From Amoebidium appalachense (taxonomy: Eukaryota > Ichthyosporea), in contig CAVNZM010000003.1 in assembly GCA_963693365.1 (NCBI GenBank), positions 1,054,001 to 1,118,000 of the forward strand: DNA of 64,000 nt, given 5' to 3'. The notes below the pieces were generated by a model. The model ran no database searches. It was given only the letters and a program-made list of their open reading frames with translations, and had not been told where the DNA came from. The position numbers and the translations under genes are program-made. Shown piece by piece: positions 1-11,903 of the stretch (position 1 is its first letter; the number at the start of each line of letters is the position of its first letter).

Positions 1-134
1 CAATCGGACGAGGTTTTTAATTTTATCGGTGAGGTTGGTGGCTGCCAGAGATCGCACGATCGTGTCTTCGCGTTGGGCGCGACCGATAGCGGCGATTCGA
101 AGGATGGAGACACTGGGGAGACGTCGAGAGATGC

Positions 135-188
<54 letters not shown>

Positions 189-1223
189 CAAGCGTGTGTG
201 CGTGCGCGCACGCGACGTGTGTGTGTCTGTGTGTGTGTGTGTAAGCGTAAGGGAGTGTGTGTGTGTGTGTATGTGCGACCGTGCATGCATGTTCTTCATG
301 CAAACTGTTCCTCCCCCACCCCCTCACCCCCCTTCTTTTCCACTTTGCCACCCCCCCCCCCAACTCCCTAATCCCCCTACCCGTGTGCCTCGGAAAACAA
401 CCCCACACCCACGAACACACGTCTATAGCATGTTGTATTGTCCGACATAGCTCACCCTCGCTTTCTTCAAGTCTGAACAGAAAGAGCTTTGAGTTGATGC
501 AAACGTGTGTGTGTGTTCATGGGGGTGCATGGGGATGGTTAGGGGGGAGAGGTGGGGGGGGAAGGGGAGGGAGGGGAGAATTACTCCGAGGGTAGGGGTC
601 GGGATAGGGGGAGGGGGTGGGAGGAGAAAATAGAGCAGGTATAGCATGGGATCTAGGGGATAACCACATGTGAAGAATAGAAACACATGGCCACGAGAGA
701 TAGAGGTGCGCGGGGGGGAGGGGGGGGGGGGGGGGGGGGGTGGAGAGAGGGGGCAGCTTACCGTCGATTCTCCTTCCCCTCCACCCCCCTCCCCCCTTTT
801 TCTCTCTCATCCTCACACTCACTCTCTCACTCTCTCTTCTCTTTGTCTCTCCTCCCCTCTCTCACACTCGCTCTCCCCCCCTCCCCCTCCCCCCCCCCCA
901 CACACACACAACGTGACCCTACACATCATACATGCACACACACACCACATACCTCGATCTGATTGGGCGAGAGTGTTCCAGAAGATCTCACGCACCAATA
1001 CTGGGTGGCGTGGCTCACGGCCCCGGCCATTGTGCGGCACGTGAGCATCAGGTTAAGGCGGTCTGTCTGTCCCAGATTGCCAATTATAGTAACTAGCACA
1101 TCTTGGGGAAGCTCCACCAATCGCGTCTTTGCAGCGACAACCTTACCCCCATCTGCCATGACGTATTCGGACTCGATTCTGAGAAGGACCAGGGGGAGGG
1201 GGAGGGGGGGGGGGGGGGGGGGC

Positions 1224-1254
<31 letters not shown>

Positions 1255-1414
1255 GGGGGACAGGGGAGGGGGGTTGATTGGTCCATGGGAGTTTGTTGTA
1301 GGCCCTGTTTATTAGGCCTTTCGGGTCAAGCAAGCGCATCACACCAATCATAATGCACATAAAACCACTCCGGTCTGACCCCCGACCCGGAAACCTAAAA
1401 GACACTCCCTTTAA

Positions 1415-1448
<34 letters not shown>

Positions 1449-1866
1449 CGTGCGTGCGCGCGTGTGTGTGCGCGCACACTTGCGTGCGTGTGTGTGTATG
1501 TGTGTATCCTCGACTTGTGTTGGTGGTTGTGGTGGGTTGGGTTCCTGAAAATTGTCTCTTAGCCTGCACTCAACATTAAACTGGAACCTAAGAGGACGGA
1601 CAAAGAGGAATGGGGACAGGGGTGGCAGGCGCGGGGGGGGGGGGGGGGGGGGGGGGGGAGGGGAGGAGAGGGGGAGGGAGGGAGGGAGGGGTGGAGGGCA
1701 AGGGGGGGGGCTTACGCCGATAGACCATTCTGGCATAGTGACAACATGTGTTCAAGTGCTTGGAGGTGGTCGGGACGGAGGACCGGGGAGGTGAGGAGGG
1801 AGTTTGCACGTGAGTGCACGGACTCAAGTTGGTTGATTGCTTGGGTGGTAGGGGGAGATGGTGCCC
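1..1866 (-). CDS. F-box protein gene, partial (three exons)
   Basis: Three minus-strand exons join in one frame: 1866-1716, 1178-953 and 135-1, the last cut by the window edge. Each has AG before it and GTAAGC or GTATGT after it, and the phases match (GC+A at the first junction, phase 0 at the second). The middle exon holds an F-box: [20 protein letters not shown] followed by [13 protein letters not shown]-box proteins bind Skp1 and recruit substrates to SCF ubiquitin ligases; that role is known for the family and the substrate here is unknown. The third exon ([19 protein letters not shown]...) is leucine-rich and could begin a repeat domain, but this is a guess. The first exon is helical and not recognised; its start codon is not identified. 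The 136-952 intron begins with TG and G tracts and ends in a CA repeat running into the acceptor. Confidence 0.72.
136..952 (-). repeat. Intron of F-box gene with complementary repeat arms
   Basis: Read on the sense (minus) strand, the intron starts GTATGTGGTGTGTG, continues with TG and a G-run (888-899 as C on plus), has a C-run in the middle (about 720-740 as G on plus), another G-run (about 349-361), and ends in a CA repeat (137-174) that supplies the acceptor cacacag. No other gene is seen here. Confidence 0.8.
1179..1715 (-). repeat. Second F-box gene intron, microsatellite-filled
   Basis: Between the two upstream F-box exons. On plus it holds G-runs at 1206-1222, 1239-1259 and 1633-1658, and TG/CG alternation at 1414-1500. 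A minus-strand reading frame at about 1290-1400 is open, but no exon phase links it to the gene. Confidence 0.7.
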
Positions 1867-2719
1867 CTGCATAAAAACATGGGAATGAGCGTGTAACATG
1901 AAACATAAGTTTGCATGTGCGAGCAAACATACATGCTGTCTGTGTTGAGTAGAAGAATTCGATGGAGTTGAGTGGTCTTGGGGGGTTCAAGAATTCAAGA
2001 TGATGATCAGGGATTTCGGCGTAAAAGCATGGCATCAGTGTGGATCAATAGATTGCATTGCACGCACCAGGTGTCTGGTGGAGTAGAAGCAGTGATGGAG
2101 GTGGGAGGCACTTTGGTGTTAGAAAAACTGAACTGGGTTGAAATCTGTAAACGAATTGATGGCTAGCAGACGGGCAGGGAAGATTCACGCAGAGTATGCA
2201 TAATAACTTCTTGTTACTCACTCATGCCATGCTTTTACACAGAAACCCCTACTGATCTTGTAAACTTATTGAACCCTCAAAAAACTCTTCTTCCCTTCCC
2301 CTCTCTATCCAATTCAAACACCACGTGTGATCACAATCGCCGTCTCATGTTAGGTGTGCGTGCAAGTGTTTGTTCGCCCGCTTAGGCATTCAAGTGTGCG
2401 TGTCCATGCGAATGTCGAGTTTGTGCGGCTGTGTGCGTCTCTGCGAGCGTTTGCGTGTTTAAAACATGCTTGCTTTTGTGCACACCGGTGTCTTGAGCAA
2501 GACAGGTTTATTGCCCAAGAAAACATGTGTAACTGAATCTTGAGCCAGATAAAGTCAAGGTATACAGAGACAAAAACGGAGAGACTTTAATGGTCGCCAA
2601 CTTCAGGCTGAAATATGTTAACGGTAAAGCTATATAGCTAAAAAATGAGGGGAGGAGGTTTGCGAGAGGCGAAAGGTACCACAAACTGGGAAAAGGTAGG
2701 AGTTCAGTACAGAGTGTAG

Positions 2720-2796
<77 letters not shown>

Positions 2797-3068
2797 GGTA
2801 CCATCTTGTGGCAAATTTGTGCCTGCCTCCATTTTTTTTAGCTATACGCTCACGGTCTCCCGCACTTCGATATGTTGCATAAGCTTAGGAGGACAAGTAT
2901 TAGGAGCCTTCATCACATCAAAAACTAAACTGCTATTGGATCTAAAATAAAAGGAAGCCAACCCTAGAACCGAGCTTCCTCCACCCCAAACAAAAACCCA
3001 AAGCTATAGAGGTGCGGGGGAAGAGAAAATCAGTAGAGAGAGAGAGAGTTTTTTTCATCAAGCCTAAC
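1867..3068. other. No gene supported
   Basis: Mixed unique sequence with a TG array followed by a G-run (2723-2795). It lies upstream of the F-box exons on the minus strand and may hide an upstream exon or promoter; I could not link any exon by phase. Confidence 0.5.
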
Positions 3069-3616
3069 TTGGCGACTATGTAGCCATCGATGGTCTGTGT
3101 GACGGCGCGGGTGGAGGACGGGGTGTACGCTGCTGTAATTATAAACGTTTGACGTTGATTTTCTTTCAAAAAAAAAAAAAAAATTTTTTTTTAAACTTGA
3201 CGCGGATGGCTCAGCGTTTTATAATCTTAACCACGGACATGATACACTCTCCACCAATCATATCGTTTATAGGGTGCGCATCTTATACGTGGCCACATCA
3301 ACTGTGGCCTTCCGGCAAGGGCTGAAGGGGGAGGAGGGAGGGAAGAAGGGAGGAACGGAGAGGGACGGGCGGTTGGCGAGAGATAGGGAGGGAGGGAGGG
3401 AGGGAGGGAGGGAGGGAGGGAGATAGAGCTGCTGGCTAGGCGACAAGTCCAGTCTGCACAGACTCGCTGGTGAGTGAAAGAGTTGTTAAGCTGGTGCTTC
3501 AGGAAACGTTAACTATGAAATTTGTTAGAATTAGTGACTCTGACACCTAAAACTGCGTTGTTATACTTTTAGTATCAGGCTTGCCAGACGGCCCATGCAA
3601 GTTCTAACTCGGCTGC

Positions 3617-3649
<33 letters not shown>

Positions 3650-4190
3650 TTCCCCCGCGGCCGCCCCCGTCCCTGTGCTCGTCAACAAACGCACACAGAT
3701 CTTACAAAACACGTTTACATGTGCACTCACTGGCAGGCCCACAGGCCCAAGCACAATTGCACATACACGGACAGAAGACGGGCTTACAAAAATTTGGGCA
3801 CACAGGCATCCAGATAATCAGGGTTCAACACATAGCCGAGCGCACACACACTCACCAAACACACTTATGCCCAAAACCACTTCTACACCCACACCTGCAC
3901 CCATACACGCACAACCACATCAACCTACCCCCCTCCCCTCCCCCCCCCCCCTTCCCCCCCCCCCCCACCCCCCCCCCCCCCACACACACACGCACCCACC
4001 CTCGCCCACACCCCTACCTATACCCACAGCATCCCCACAAACCCACCAACCCACCCAAATCCCCCCCCCCCACTCCCCCCCCCCACACACACACACACTC
4101 AGATGGAACCACGGTACCACCTACATGTAACGTCACTACTTGCTGCATTGGAGTGGCCCCGCTGGTGGGCGCGGTGTAAGGGGCCGTGGC
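3069..4190 (-). CDS. Possible two-exon gene fragment, unrecognised
   Basis: Two short minus-strand segments look like exons. 4190-4121 follows cacacag and ends before GTGGTA; it encodes Ala/Thr/Pro-rich sequence ending MQQVVTLHV. 3132-3069 follows aattacag and encodes AYTPSSTRAVTQTIDGYIVA. The junction is in phase (G+CA = Ala). The second donor, GTTAGG, is weak and no start or stop is found. The piece could belong to an upstream part of the F-box gene, but the phase needed for that exon does not fit directly. I do not recognise a family. The intron between is filled with C, CA and GGGA repeats. Confidence 0.28.
3380..3423. repeat. GGGA tandem repeat
   Basis: About nine GGGA/GGAG units in a purine-rich stretch. 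Confidence 0.8.
3618..4110. repeat. C-run and CA microsatellite block
   Basis: C-run at 3618-3649, then degenerate CA, ACCC and C-rich repeats. Open frames here encode only Pro/His/Thr and are not genes. Confidence 0.85.
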
Positions 4191-4262
4191 CTGTGTGGCG
4201 TCGGCAGGGACAAAGGTGAATATGAGACACACGGACCGGCACACATACGTTGACACACGCAC

Positions 4263-4304
<42 letters not shown>

Positions 4305-4321
4305 TCACGCACACACACACG

Positions 4322-4354
<33 letters not shown>

Positions 4355-5183
4355 GGACAGGCACACCCACGAACAGGCACATGCGCGCGCACACACACTC
4401 ACGTGCCACGTACTCACAGATAGGAAGACGAGGGAGAAAAGAAGACAGCAAGGAGGGGAAGGAGGAGGAGGGGAGGGGATGGGGGAGAAGGGGGAAGAGA
4501 GATAGAGGGGGGAGGCGCCGGGGGAGGGGGGGGGGGGGGGGAGGGTAGCGGGAGGGAGACACACACACACAGAGAGAGAGAGAAAGAGAGAGAGAGAGTG
4601 CAAGGGAGTGTGAATGGGGAGAGAGGGCGGAAGAGGAGGGGGGGAGGGGGGGAAGGAGGGAGGGAGGGAGGTAAAGAAGGTTGGGGAGAGCGAGGGATGA
4701 GGGGAGGAAGGGACGGAGGGGAAAAAAAAAGGTGCACACGCAATTGCCGGAACACACCGTACCGAAAATAGGTACACCACACGTGGCTGTTGTGGCGTGT
4801 GTGCCCCTGCACTCTTTTTATGGATGTGTTTGATGATGATATGGAGGTTGAAGAGGTGTGTGCCTGTAGCCACGTTTCGCCCTCACCACAGTTGCAGCGG
4901 GTGTGAAAGACTAAAGCGAATGTGAATGACGATATCTTATGAGCTATCCAAAGGTCTTTGCAATGCTTATGTGTTTTCATGTTTGCATATCTTCATTGTC
5001 TGTTTGTGCTTCTAAAGAATGTGCACCTTTAAGGAAACACATTCTAACCTCCCCCCCCCCCCCCCCCCCCAGGGCCTCCCCCACTCCCCCCCACCCCCTC
5101 CCCCCACACCCCCAAAAGAGTTGCTTATTACATCATATACCCCCCCCCCCCCCCCCCCCCCCTCCTCCCCACCCCCCACCTAG
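4191..5183. other. Microsatellite block, no gene supported
   Basis: CA arrays (4257-4356), G-rich and GA-rich DNA (4430-4730), then about 300 bases of ordinary composition, then C-runs from 5051. Low-complexity frames were discounted. Confidence 0.6.
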
Positions 5184-5306
5184 CTACCGTACTTGGTCTA
5201 CCGGGGCCTAGTTGGTGTTTGGGGTCCAGGGATGCTTGCCGAGCGCATCTGCTGCATTCTGCATTACCACCTGCTCAACACCGCACTCATGCTGGCTGTA
5301 TGTCGA

Positions 5307-5344
<38 letters not shown>

Positions 5345-5543
5345 ACACACACACAACATCCTCCACTCCCGCCCTACGCATGCACCTGCTACCCAATACC
5401 CCGTGCATGCATTGTCTCACGCCCCCCCCCCCCCCCCCCCCCCCCCTCTCTCCCCCCCCACCCCTTTCTCCCAAGCATTGCCAAGCTCCCTTTCAACACC
5501 TTCATTGAGAAATACCAAGATGAAGCCTCACAGACAAGGGCAA
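5184..5543 (+). CDS. Possible two-exon gene fragment, unrecognised
   Basis: An exon-like segment 5184-5297 lies between a strong acceptor (C-rich tract, acctag) and a GTATGT donor. It encodes a phase-0, 38-residue hydrophobic helical stretch starting LPYLVYRGLVGVWGPGMLAE. A second segment, 5486-5543, after ccaag, continues in phase: LPFNTFIEKYQDEASQTRA. Its donor would be the weak GTTTTT. The region just after it is tandemly repeated. No start, stop or family is recognised. Composition and splice signals look more like coding sequence than like the surrounding repeats. Confidence 0.35.
5309..5456. repeat. C-run blocks
   Basis: Nearly pure C at 5309-5344 and 5422-5446, the first ending in CACACACA. 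Confidence 0.9.
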
Positions 5544-5890
5544 GTTTTTATCTGTCAATCTCATTTAATGCGAAAATTCTGACCTGATATGTCACAAGCA
5601 TGGGCAAGTTATATCTCAATCTTGCAAATCGCGGAAAGTTGCGGAAGATTCATTGTGACATGTCTCACAGGCATTGGCAAGTTGCCATTCAATTGGATCC
5701 TTCATTGCAGAATTTCAACCTAAAAGCTCGTAGAATTTGGCAAGTTTTCATGCAATCTCCTTACTTTGTTGTGTAAATTCTGGCCGGAAAACTCACAGGC
5801 ATGGGCAAGTTATCATCCAATCTTCGAATTCCTTATTGCTAAAATTCTTACCCATTATCTGACAGGCGCCGGCATTGGCAAGTTATTTTT
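5530..5890 (+). repeat. Six-copy degenerate tandem repeat, 63-73 bp period
   Basis: The core CACAGGCATGGGCAAGTT, with variants, recurs with CAAGTT at about 5541, 5605, 5678, 5741, 5806 and 5879. The first copy overlaps the end of the candidate exon at 5486-5543, so the repeat copies an exon edge and its possible 5' splice site. Confidence 0.8.
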
Positions 5891-5960
5891 CCATTTCATG
5901 AATTGGGGGTTTGCTGTTTGGAGCCCGCACTGGCACTCTCAGCCCATACCACACCCCTCA

Positions 5961-5982
5961 GCCCCCCCCCCCCCCCCCCCCC

Positions 5983-6028
<46 letters not shown>

Positions 6029-6042
6029 ACACACACAAAACA

Positions 6043-6077
<35 letters not shown>
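5961..6077. repeat. Long C-run followed by A-run and GA repeat
   Basis: About 68 bases almost entirely C, then ACACACA, A-rich sequence and (GA)n. Confidence 0.95.
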
Positions 6078-6081
<4 letters not shown>

Positions 6082-6604
6082 ATACCATGCATGATGTAAA
6101 TATGCGTGTGTGTCGAGTGCTGGGCACCTCATGCCGGTGACTCTCCGAACCCTACCCTTCGCTTTTTGCCAATTGTTCGTGCAACCCTTCCACCCCCCTC
6201 CCCCCCCCCCCCCCCCCCCCCCCGCCAAAGCTATAAAGCCCCCCCCCCCCTCCCCCTTTGCTTTTTATCCCTCTTTTCAAAACTCATCACTCAGTTCATT
6301 CTGGAACGTATGTATCCATAATCGCCTAATATGGCTACCTCACCACGCACACTACTGGTCCACACACGTCTTGCTTTCCCAATTAATATTGGCAGTCCCT
6401 TCACAGTTACCCCCTATGGTCAATGTCCTAAGTCACTATAAAAGGCTACATTTTCACTCCTGCCATTGGCTCACATATTGCCATTCCCCAGACGTGCCTT
6501 TAAGCCCGCCCTAGTGTGACTACTTCATGGCACCAGCACGGTTGATTTTATGGTCCGGCACGGTTATCCAATCGAACAGCATACTGGATACACACCCATA
6601 TGAC

Positions 6605-6613
6605 CCCCCCCCC

Positions 6614-6644
<31 letters not shown>

Positions 6645-6715
6645 ACACACACACATACGTATACACACACAGACACACAGACACGCGCATGTGGGCACGC
6701 ACACACACACGCGCG

Positions 6716-6774
<59 letters not shown>
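6605..6774. repeat. C-run plus CA microsatellites
   Basis: C-run 6605-6630, CA array, mixed CA/CG, then about 28 perfect CA units at 6717-6774. Confidence 0.95.
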
Positions 6775-6778
<4 letters not shown>

Positions 6779-6779
6779 C

Positions 6780-7900
6780 TGCTACTTGATGGTTTCGGAC
6801 AATGAAAAACATTCACTTACCCTCCCTTTAGTTTTTGTTTTTACGTTTGTGGTTTACTAAATGGGAGTTTCCCGTTGCACAAAGGCTTTGAGGCGTTAAC
6901 TTGTGAATGGTAGGTGTCACAGTAGGTAAGCTTGATTCGACTGTACGAAGGACAGGTAGATTGTAAAAAGGAAATGTAAATGTCATTGTGAGTGTAGTTC
7001 GGTAGCGGACGGCCTCTATATATTAGATGCCAGGCTCTTGTGTAGGTTCAGTAGAGATAAGGCATGCGTCTTGTTCAAGTTGTGCAATATCGGCCCATGT
7101 GCATGTGCATGTCGTGAGAAAAGTCTATTCAGTACAATTAGGTTTTGTTATTGCATAGTGGTTTAGTAGTTTATTATTCATGTTCTGTAACAGTTACATG
7201 TGCGAGGATGTATAATCATGCATATACATAAAATCTTTCTTACGGATTTTGCAGTTTTAACCCCTTCTTGTGATATTGCTTGGAAATGTTTGTTTTGCTG
7301 TTGTAACCTTTGTTTTCATAACTGTGCCACTTTTGTGCCGAGCCTTTTTCTCGTAAACATTTAGATAGATGTATTTATTTATCTCAGATTATCCCGCTGG
7401 AAGTTAGAAGAGTGGCGTATTTAGATAATCCTGATATTACGTCTATAGACTATATGTTAAATCATCGTATGTTTAAAGGGTTCTTTCAGGTGTATGATCA
7501 TTTAAGTCGTTAATTTCTCCGTACCTCAGAGTAGAGTAACCTATTCTTGTATCTTCTCACTGAGTTATCTGTGACATCTCGGTTGCTTCTTTTTTGATGA
7601 GAACGTCCATAAAGTCATTGAAAACATTCTTAGTGATATAGATAGGCTATCCACCAAAGTGCCACTAGTCCTTATCAGATATCTTCGGTGTACGTTGGAG
7701 CAAAATTTTAAAACCGTAATTACGGTTTTTTCTTTTGACTGACTTTATTCAACAGATAGAGGTGCAAGCATGCGCGGCATACCGCTTTTTGTTGAAGGCA
7801 ACGATAAAGAATTATTTAAAAAATCTACGAGTTAGCCGAAAACAAAAGATACATGAACAGAACACTATGAAAATATACGGATGCATATATGTTCAACGTG
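6780..7900. other. AT-rich single-copy DNA, no gene supported
   Basis: Unlike its surroundings this stretch is AT-rich, has no long microsatellite, and has only short open frames without recognisable similarity. I see nothing functional in it. Confidence 0.5.
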
Positions 7901-8253
7901 AAGACGAACAAAATCGAGAAAAAAAAACTGAAATATTTCCATTTCCTGCTAACGTAGCAGACACACGTAGGGAGAGAGGCAATATTTGACACAAAAACCC
8001 ACACCAATTTACAAGTGCATACTTGTATATCTTTCTGTTGAATAAATCCAGTCAAAAGAAATTTTTTTTAACAAGCTTTCGATCAAAAACATTAGCGGCG
8101 ATGAAACAAAAAAAAAACTCATGTACAGCGCCCCTGCTGTATCACTTCCCATGCAATATCTGCATCAGAGCACCAACCCGCTAGGAATGTACCTATACGA
8201 ACAGCATGAAAAATGCATCCTGCCAGAGTCCCTCAAAGAACGGGAATAATCAA

Positions 8254-8287
<34 letters not shown>

Positions 8288-8798
8288 ATCTCTGTCTCTA
8301 CTCCTCACCCCTCCCCTCCCTCTCACCGCCACCACCATCACTACCCCTAAATTTATTCCCATGTATATAGATAGGGGTAGTGGTGATACACATTTCATAA
8401 CTTTCTCAACCCACGCGTACGGTGTGCCCACATTGAAACGCAACAGACCACACACACTTTAAAGTGTGTCCAGACGGATTGGTGAAGTTTTGCTTACTTG
8501 GCTAAAACTCTTGCCACTGTGCTGAGCTTTTTTCCTAGCAGCCTTGGGTAAACAACGTAGTCCTCTGTGCAAAGTGAGGCCAAGGCGCATTGACAAGAGA
8601 TGTCGACGAAAGCTAAAGCAACTTGCACAGGGGCTGGCCATAAAGTTCAAGTTGACGACCCAGGGTTGCGCCAAAAGAAACCTGCAAAGAGAGTAGAACC
8701 GAGGACATGCGCCTACTTGAACACAACTTCACTGTGTTGCTGAACTCACCTTGGCAGCGCGCTTACGTAGTTGTGTTCCTCTGTGCTCGTGAGGCGGA

Positions 8799-9278
8799 GG
8801 TAAACAACTGTACACCTGAACTGTACATGTTTACTAAAGAATGTGATCTACTACCACACGATTCGTGCTTTGTCATGAATATCACATAAATATTATGTCC
8901 GCACCAATAGGACTCACTCTGACCTAAGAATTGAACCATATATGGTTCTTCAGCTGCATACCACATAAACGAAGTGAACCAATAAGAGGTTTGCATAAAT
9001 AGGACAAAGGTCTGACTGGCTCGGACCGCACCAGAATCACGAATGGCATGTTGCCACCCGCGCTGGCCGCGGATGAACCAATCCTGGGCCTTGATCCGAA
9101 ACCTGGGGGCTATATAAGAAAGCCGTCCCAGTACGGGGATCACATCAGTGAAGTCTGAGACAGACTGAGTCGGCCCATAGTAAAAGCAACCTGGCCGCGT
9201 GTGCCTTTCTACCCGTTCTCTGTCTTTATTTTGATTCAGTTGTACTCTGCCTTATCCTAACTAGTCCAACTGTTTACA
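8799..9278 (+). repeat. Left LTR
   Basis: 480 bp, apparently identical to 11904-12383 apart from its first base. It contains CTATATAAG at 9110-9118 as a likely TATA box, with the transcription start expected about 30 bases downstream. Confidence 0.93.
9110..9118 (+). promoter_or_regulatory. LTR TATA box
   Basis: CTATATAAG in the middle of the left LTR; the same motif lies at 12215-12223 in the right LTR. Confidence 0.6.
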
Positions 9279-9336
9279 TTGGCGACCGCGGCAGGACACT
9301 GTTATACATTGCCAACTGTTTACATTGGCGACCGCG
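9279..9336 (+). other. Primer-binding site, partly duplicated
   Basis: TTGGCGACCGCG follows the LTR at 9279. The last bases of the LTR plus this motif (CAACTGTTTACATTGGCGAC...) recur at about 9312-9336, giving two candidate primer sites about 40 bases apart. Confidence 0.6.
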
Positions 9337-10310
9337 CAGTTCAAGAATCTCGCATCCTTCGAATCTCACATCTTTCAATCAGTTCAAGAATCTCACATCT
9401 TTCAATCAGCTCAAGAATCTCCCATGGCCGATCACAATCCTTTTTACCCCGATGATAGGCACATCTTTCCTTGTCCGGCTTAGAATATATACACCGACAA
9501 GTTTGAAGTGGCCAGCCCACCTACACGGAAAGAATTGAAAGCATGTAAAACTTCTTTTGCTACGACACATCAAAAATGTGAAGAAAAACGAATACACAAC
9601 GAAACAACGAATACACGAACAAACGAATAAAGAATTGCTAACGAAGCAATGAACCAACGAAAAACGAACCATCACGAATACGCAATGAAATAAAGAATTA
9701 ACGACAAGCGAATGCATAGAGGAAATACGAAATGAATGCAACACAAAACAAAACAAAGTAACGAAGTTATCAAACGACAAAAAACGAAAAACGAAAGCAA
9801 AATGAAATGGAAATACGAAAATGAAAGAACGAATGCACAACACTGCTTGGGTTGCAATGCACACAGCCCCCTCTATGTTACGAAGAAAAGAAAACCGTTG
9901 CCCTTGCGTGCATTGCGCTATTGCACACTGTCATCGTGTCCATGCCACCGCATGCACGTCCACACTCGCAAGCCAGATGCACGGCCACTTTCAGCACGAA
10001 TGCATTTAAAGAAGAAGATAGTCGCTGTTCCTATAGCATTGAGGACATAAGATCTGAAAGTAGTGTTGCATGCATGCTTCGAATCCCTTGCTGTTGTCGA
10101 ATACAGCATGCCCCATAGTTTAGCGCACAGGATGCACAACATGCGCATGAATGTATGCTGGCATGCCTAAACACATTACGAACATATGCCTCATGTATGG
10201 CCCTTCCTGGTGCCATGCCCAAACGAATTTGCACTCTTGGTGCACAGAAGGCATGTTGTTAATAAAGTCGATGCAGAACTTTTGTTCGTGCATGTGAAAG
10301 ACAAACGAAG

Positions 10311-10658
10311 GTGTGGGGTACGAATTTAATGGTACTTGCCAGTCTGTGGCAATACTGTAACATACGAATTACACTGTCAAGCCTTGCACTAGCTGCCGGC
10401 ACACCCCCACCAGAACAAAAGAATGTGGTATGGGCACCGTTCCCTCACAACCCCAGCATACAGTGTCAGTATTTTGGCTGGAAGCCTTTCAGTTTCGAAT
10501 TACGAATACCCTCCTTCACTACTGAAGAAAGTGACGTGGAAGACGAATACGAATACGAATGCAAGGTGTTGTTGACTAACACATCGGACCATCATGTGTA
10601 TTTAGGCTTTGGTACGGAGATGACCATGTTATTCCCTTGCAATATGATGACACTGTAA
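10311..10658 (+). other. 115-codon open frame inside LTR element
   Basis: The longest plus-strand frame in the interior. It has no resemblance I recognise to gag or pol, and includes an acidic segment (EESDVEDEYEYE). It may be a decayed gag remnant or chance. Confidence 0.2.
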
Positions 10659-11903
10659 CAATTTAGCACGTGCATACCCCACCAATGGGCACATGCGGGA
10701 GACAACCCCACAAGCTGCCTTATTGGGCACCTCTGCTAAAACGAATATTCTTCTCACGAAGGAACAGAAGAATGCCACGAACACGAACCACACACTCACC
10801 AGGCAGCTACTTACATCTAATGTATGTAAGAAGTAGGGTGTGTGAACGGGGTAACTTCATGAACACCAACACGAAAGAAAGCACAGCACAAAGCAGTTCC
10901 ACGAATACGAATGGTTTTGGTATTCCACACAACGAACAGAACCTACAGTAGGGCCACCTACAAATGAAGCAGAGGATGGGGCACCATCCAGACCTGCACT
11001 GGAGGATATGAAAACACGAAGCGCGCTCACGAAGTTGCTTACAAAAGAAAGGGCGACTGCGACGACTTTTCTTTTTAGGCCAAGCCTCCAGAAGAATGTA
11101 TTATGCCTGGAATCCCCCTGCTCAACGAAAATGGCTGGCAAATGGGATACGAAAACTGCTCACGAATGGAAGCATGTGTTTTCTGAAGGAGGCTTGCTTT
11201 GCCTACCCTCTTCTTATGAATTATGAACCGGGCTTTTACTGGTTCTGACGGGTGATATATTTCTTTATGTCGCCCAACGAAGAACACTTGGGCATTTTTA
11301 TTCTGTTTTTCCCAGCTCCGATGATGCAGGGTTAAAGCTGAAAGGAAAGAAGTGCTCTTTGTTCATGAAAGAAGTGGCTTTTCCGGCCATGGTGACTCGC
11401 CTTACAGTCTTAAGGTAGAACCGGGATAAGGAGCAGCGGCTAAGCCTTGAAGCTATCCACCACTACCTGAGCTACGAAGTGACCTAAGGCTCGAGTTATA
11501 TTCATTATCGAATGTTTGGTATGATCATTCATCCACACAACCAAATTACTCGCAATTGAAAACGAATCTGCGGGAGTATCCTAAAAAGGAAAAATTCCCA
11601 AAAAGGAAAATACTACTTCTACAGAAAAGCCAAGCACAGAGACGAAGGCTTAGCGAATTATTCGCACGCACACTCTGCAACAATCTTCGCCACGAAAATG
11701 AAATCACAGAAGAATGCTGCATGAATTTACGTTTTGGCAAATGAAGAAGTGCTCATAGACGTGCACAACTCTATTCCACCGTCCTTGCTCTGTTCTGTTC
11801 AGCAGCTCGGCGCACACAAAATCTCGCTGATGGTTGTTTATCGCCTCTCAGCCTGGTGGTTTGCTTGTCTAACGACACCACCAGGCTCCCGACAAGGGGG
11901 GAG

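Noticed and set aside
138-450. Open frames encoding Val-Cys, Thr-His, Pro, Gly, Ser-Leu or Arg-Glu repeats, here and throughout the window
   Set aside because: They are translations of TG, CA, C, G, TC and GA microsatellites in several frames at once, with no complex sequence.
1290-1400. Possible exon of the F-box gene (minus strand, [15 protein letters not shown])
   Set aside because: It lies between two exons that already join in phase, and meets a stop without a donor in that frame.
6080-6140. Terminal exon of the 5184-5543 candidate (DTMHDVNMRVCRVLGTSCR and stop)
   Set aside because: Phase does not match the preceding segment and it follows a GA array; support too weak.
8763-9143. 126-codon minus-strand frame, repeated at 11838-12248
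   Set aside because: It lies almost wholly inside the LTRs, antisense to them, which explains its presence in two copies.
9406-9864. 152-codon minus-strand frame inside the LTR element
   Set aside because: It is the antisense of ACGAA-rich DNA and gives Phe/Ser-rich sequence without known features.
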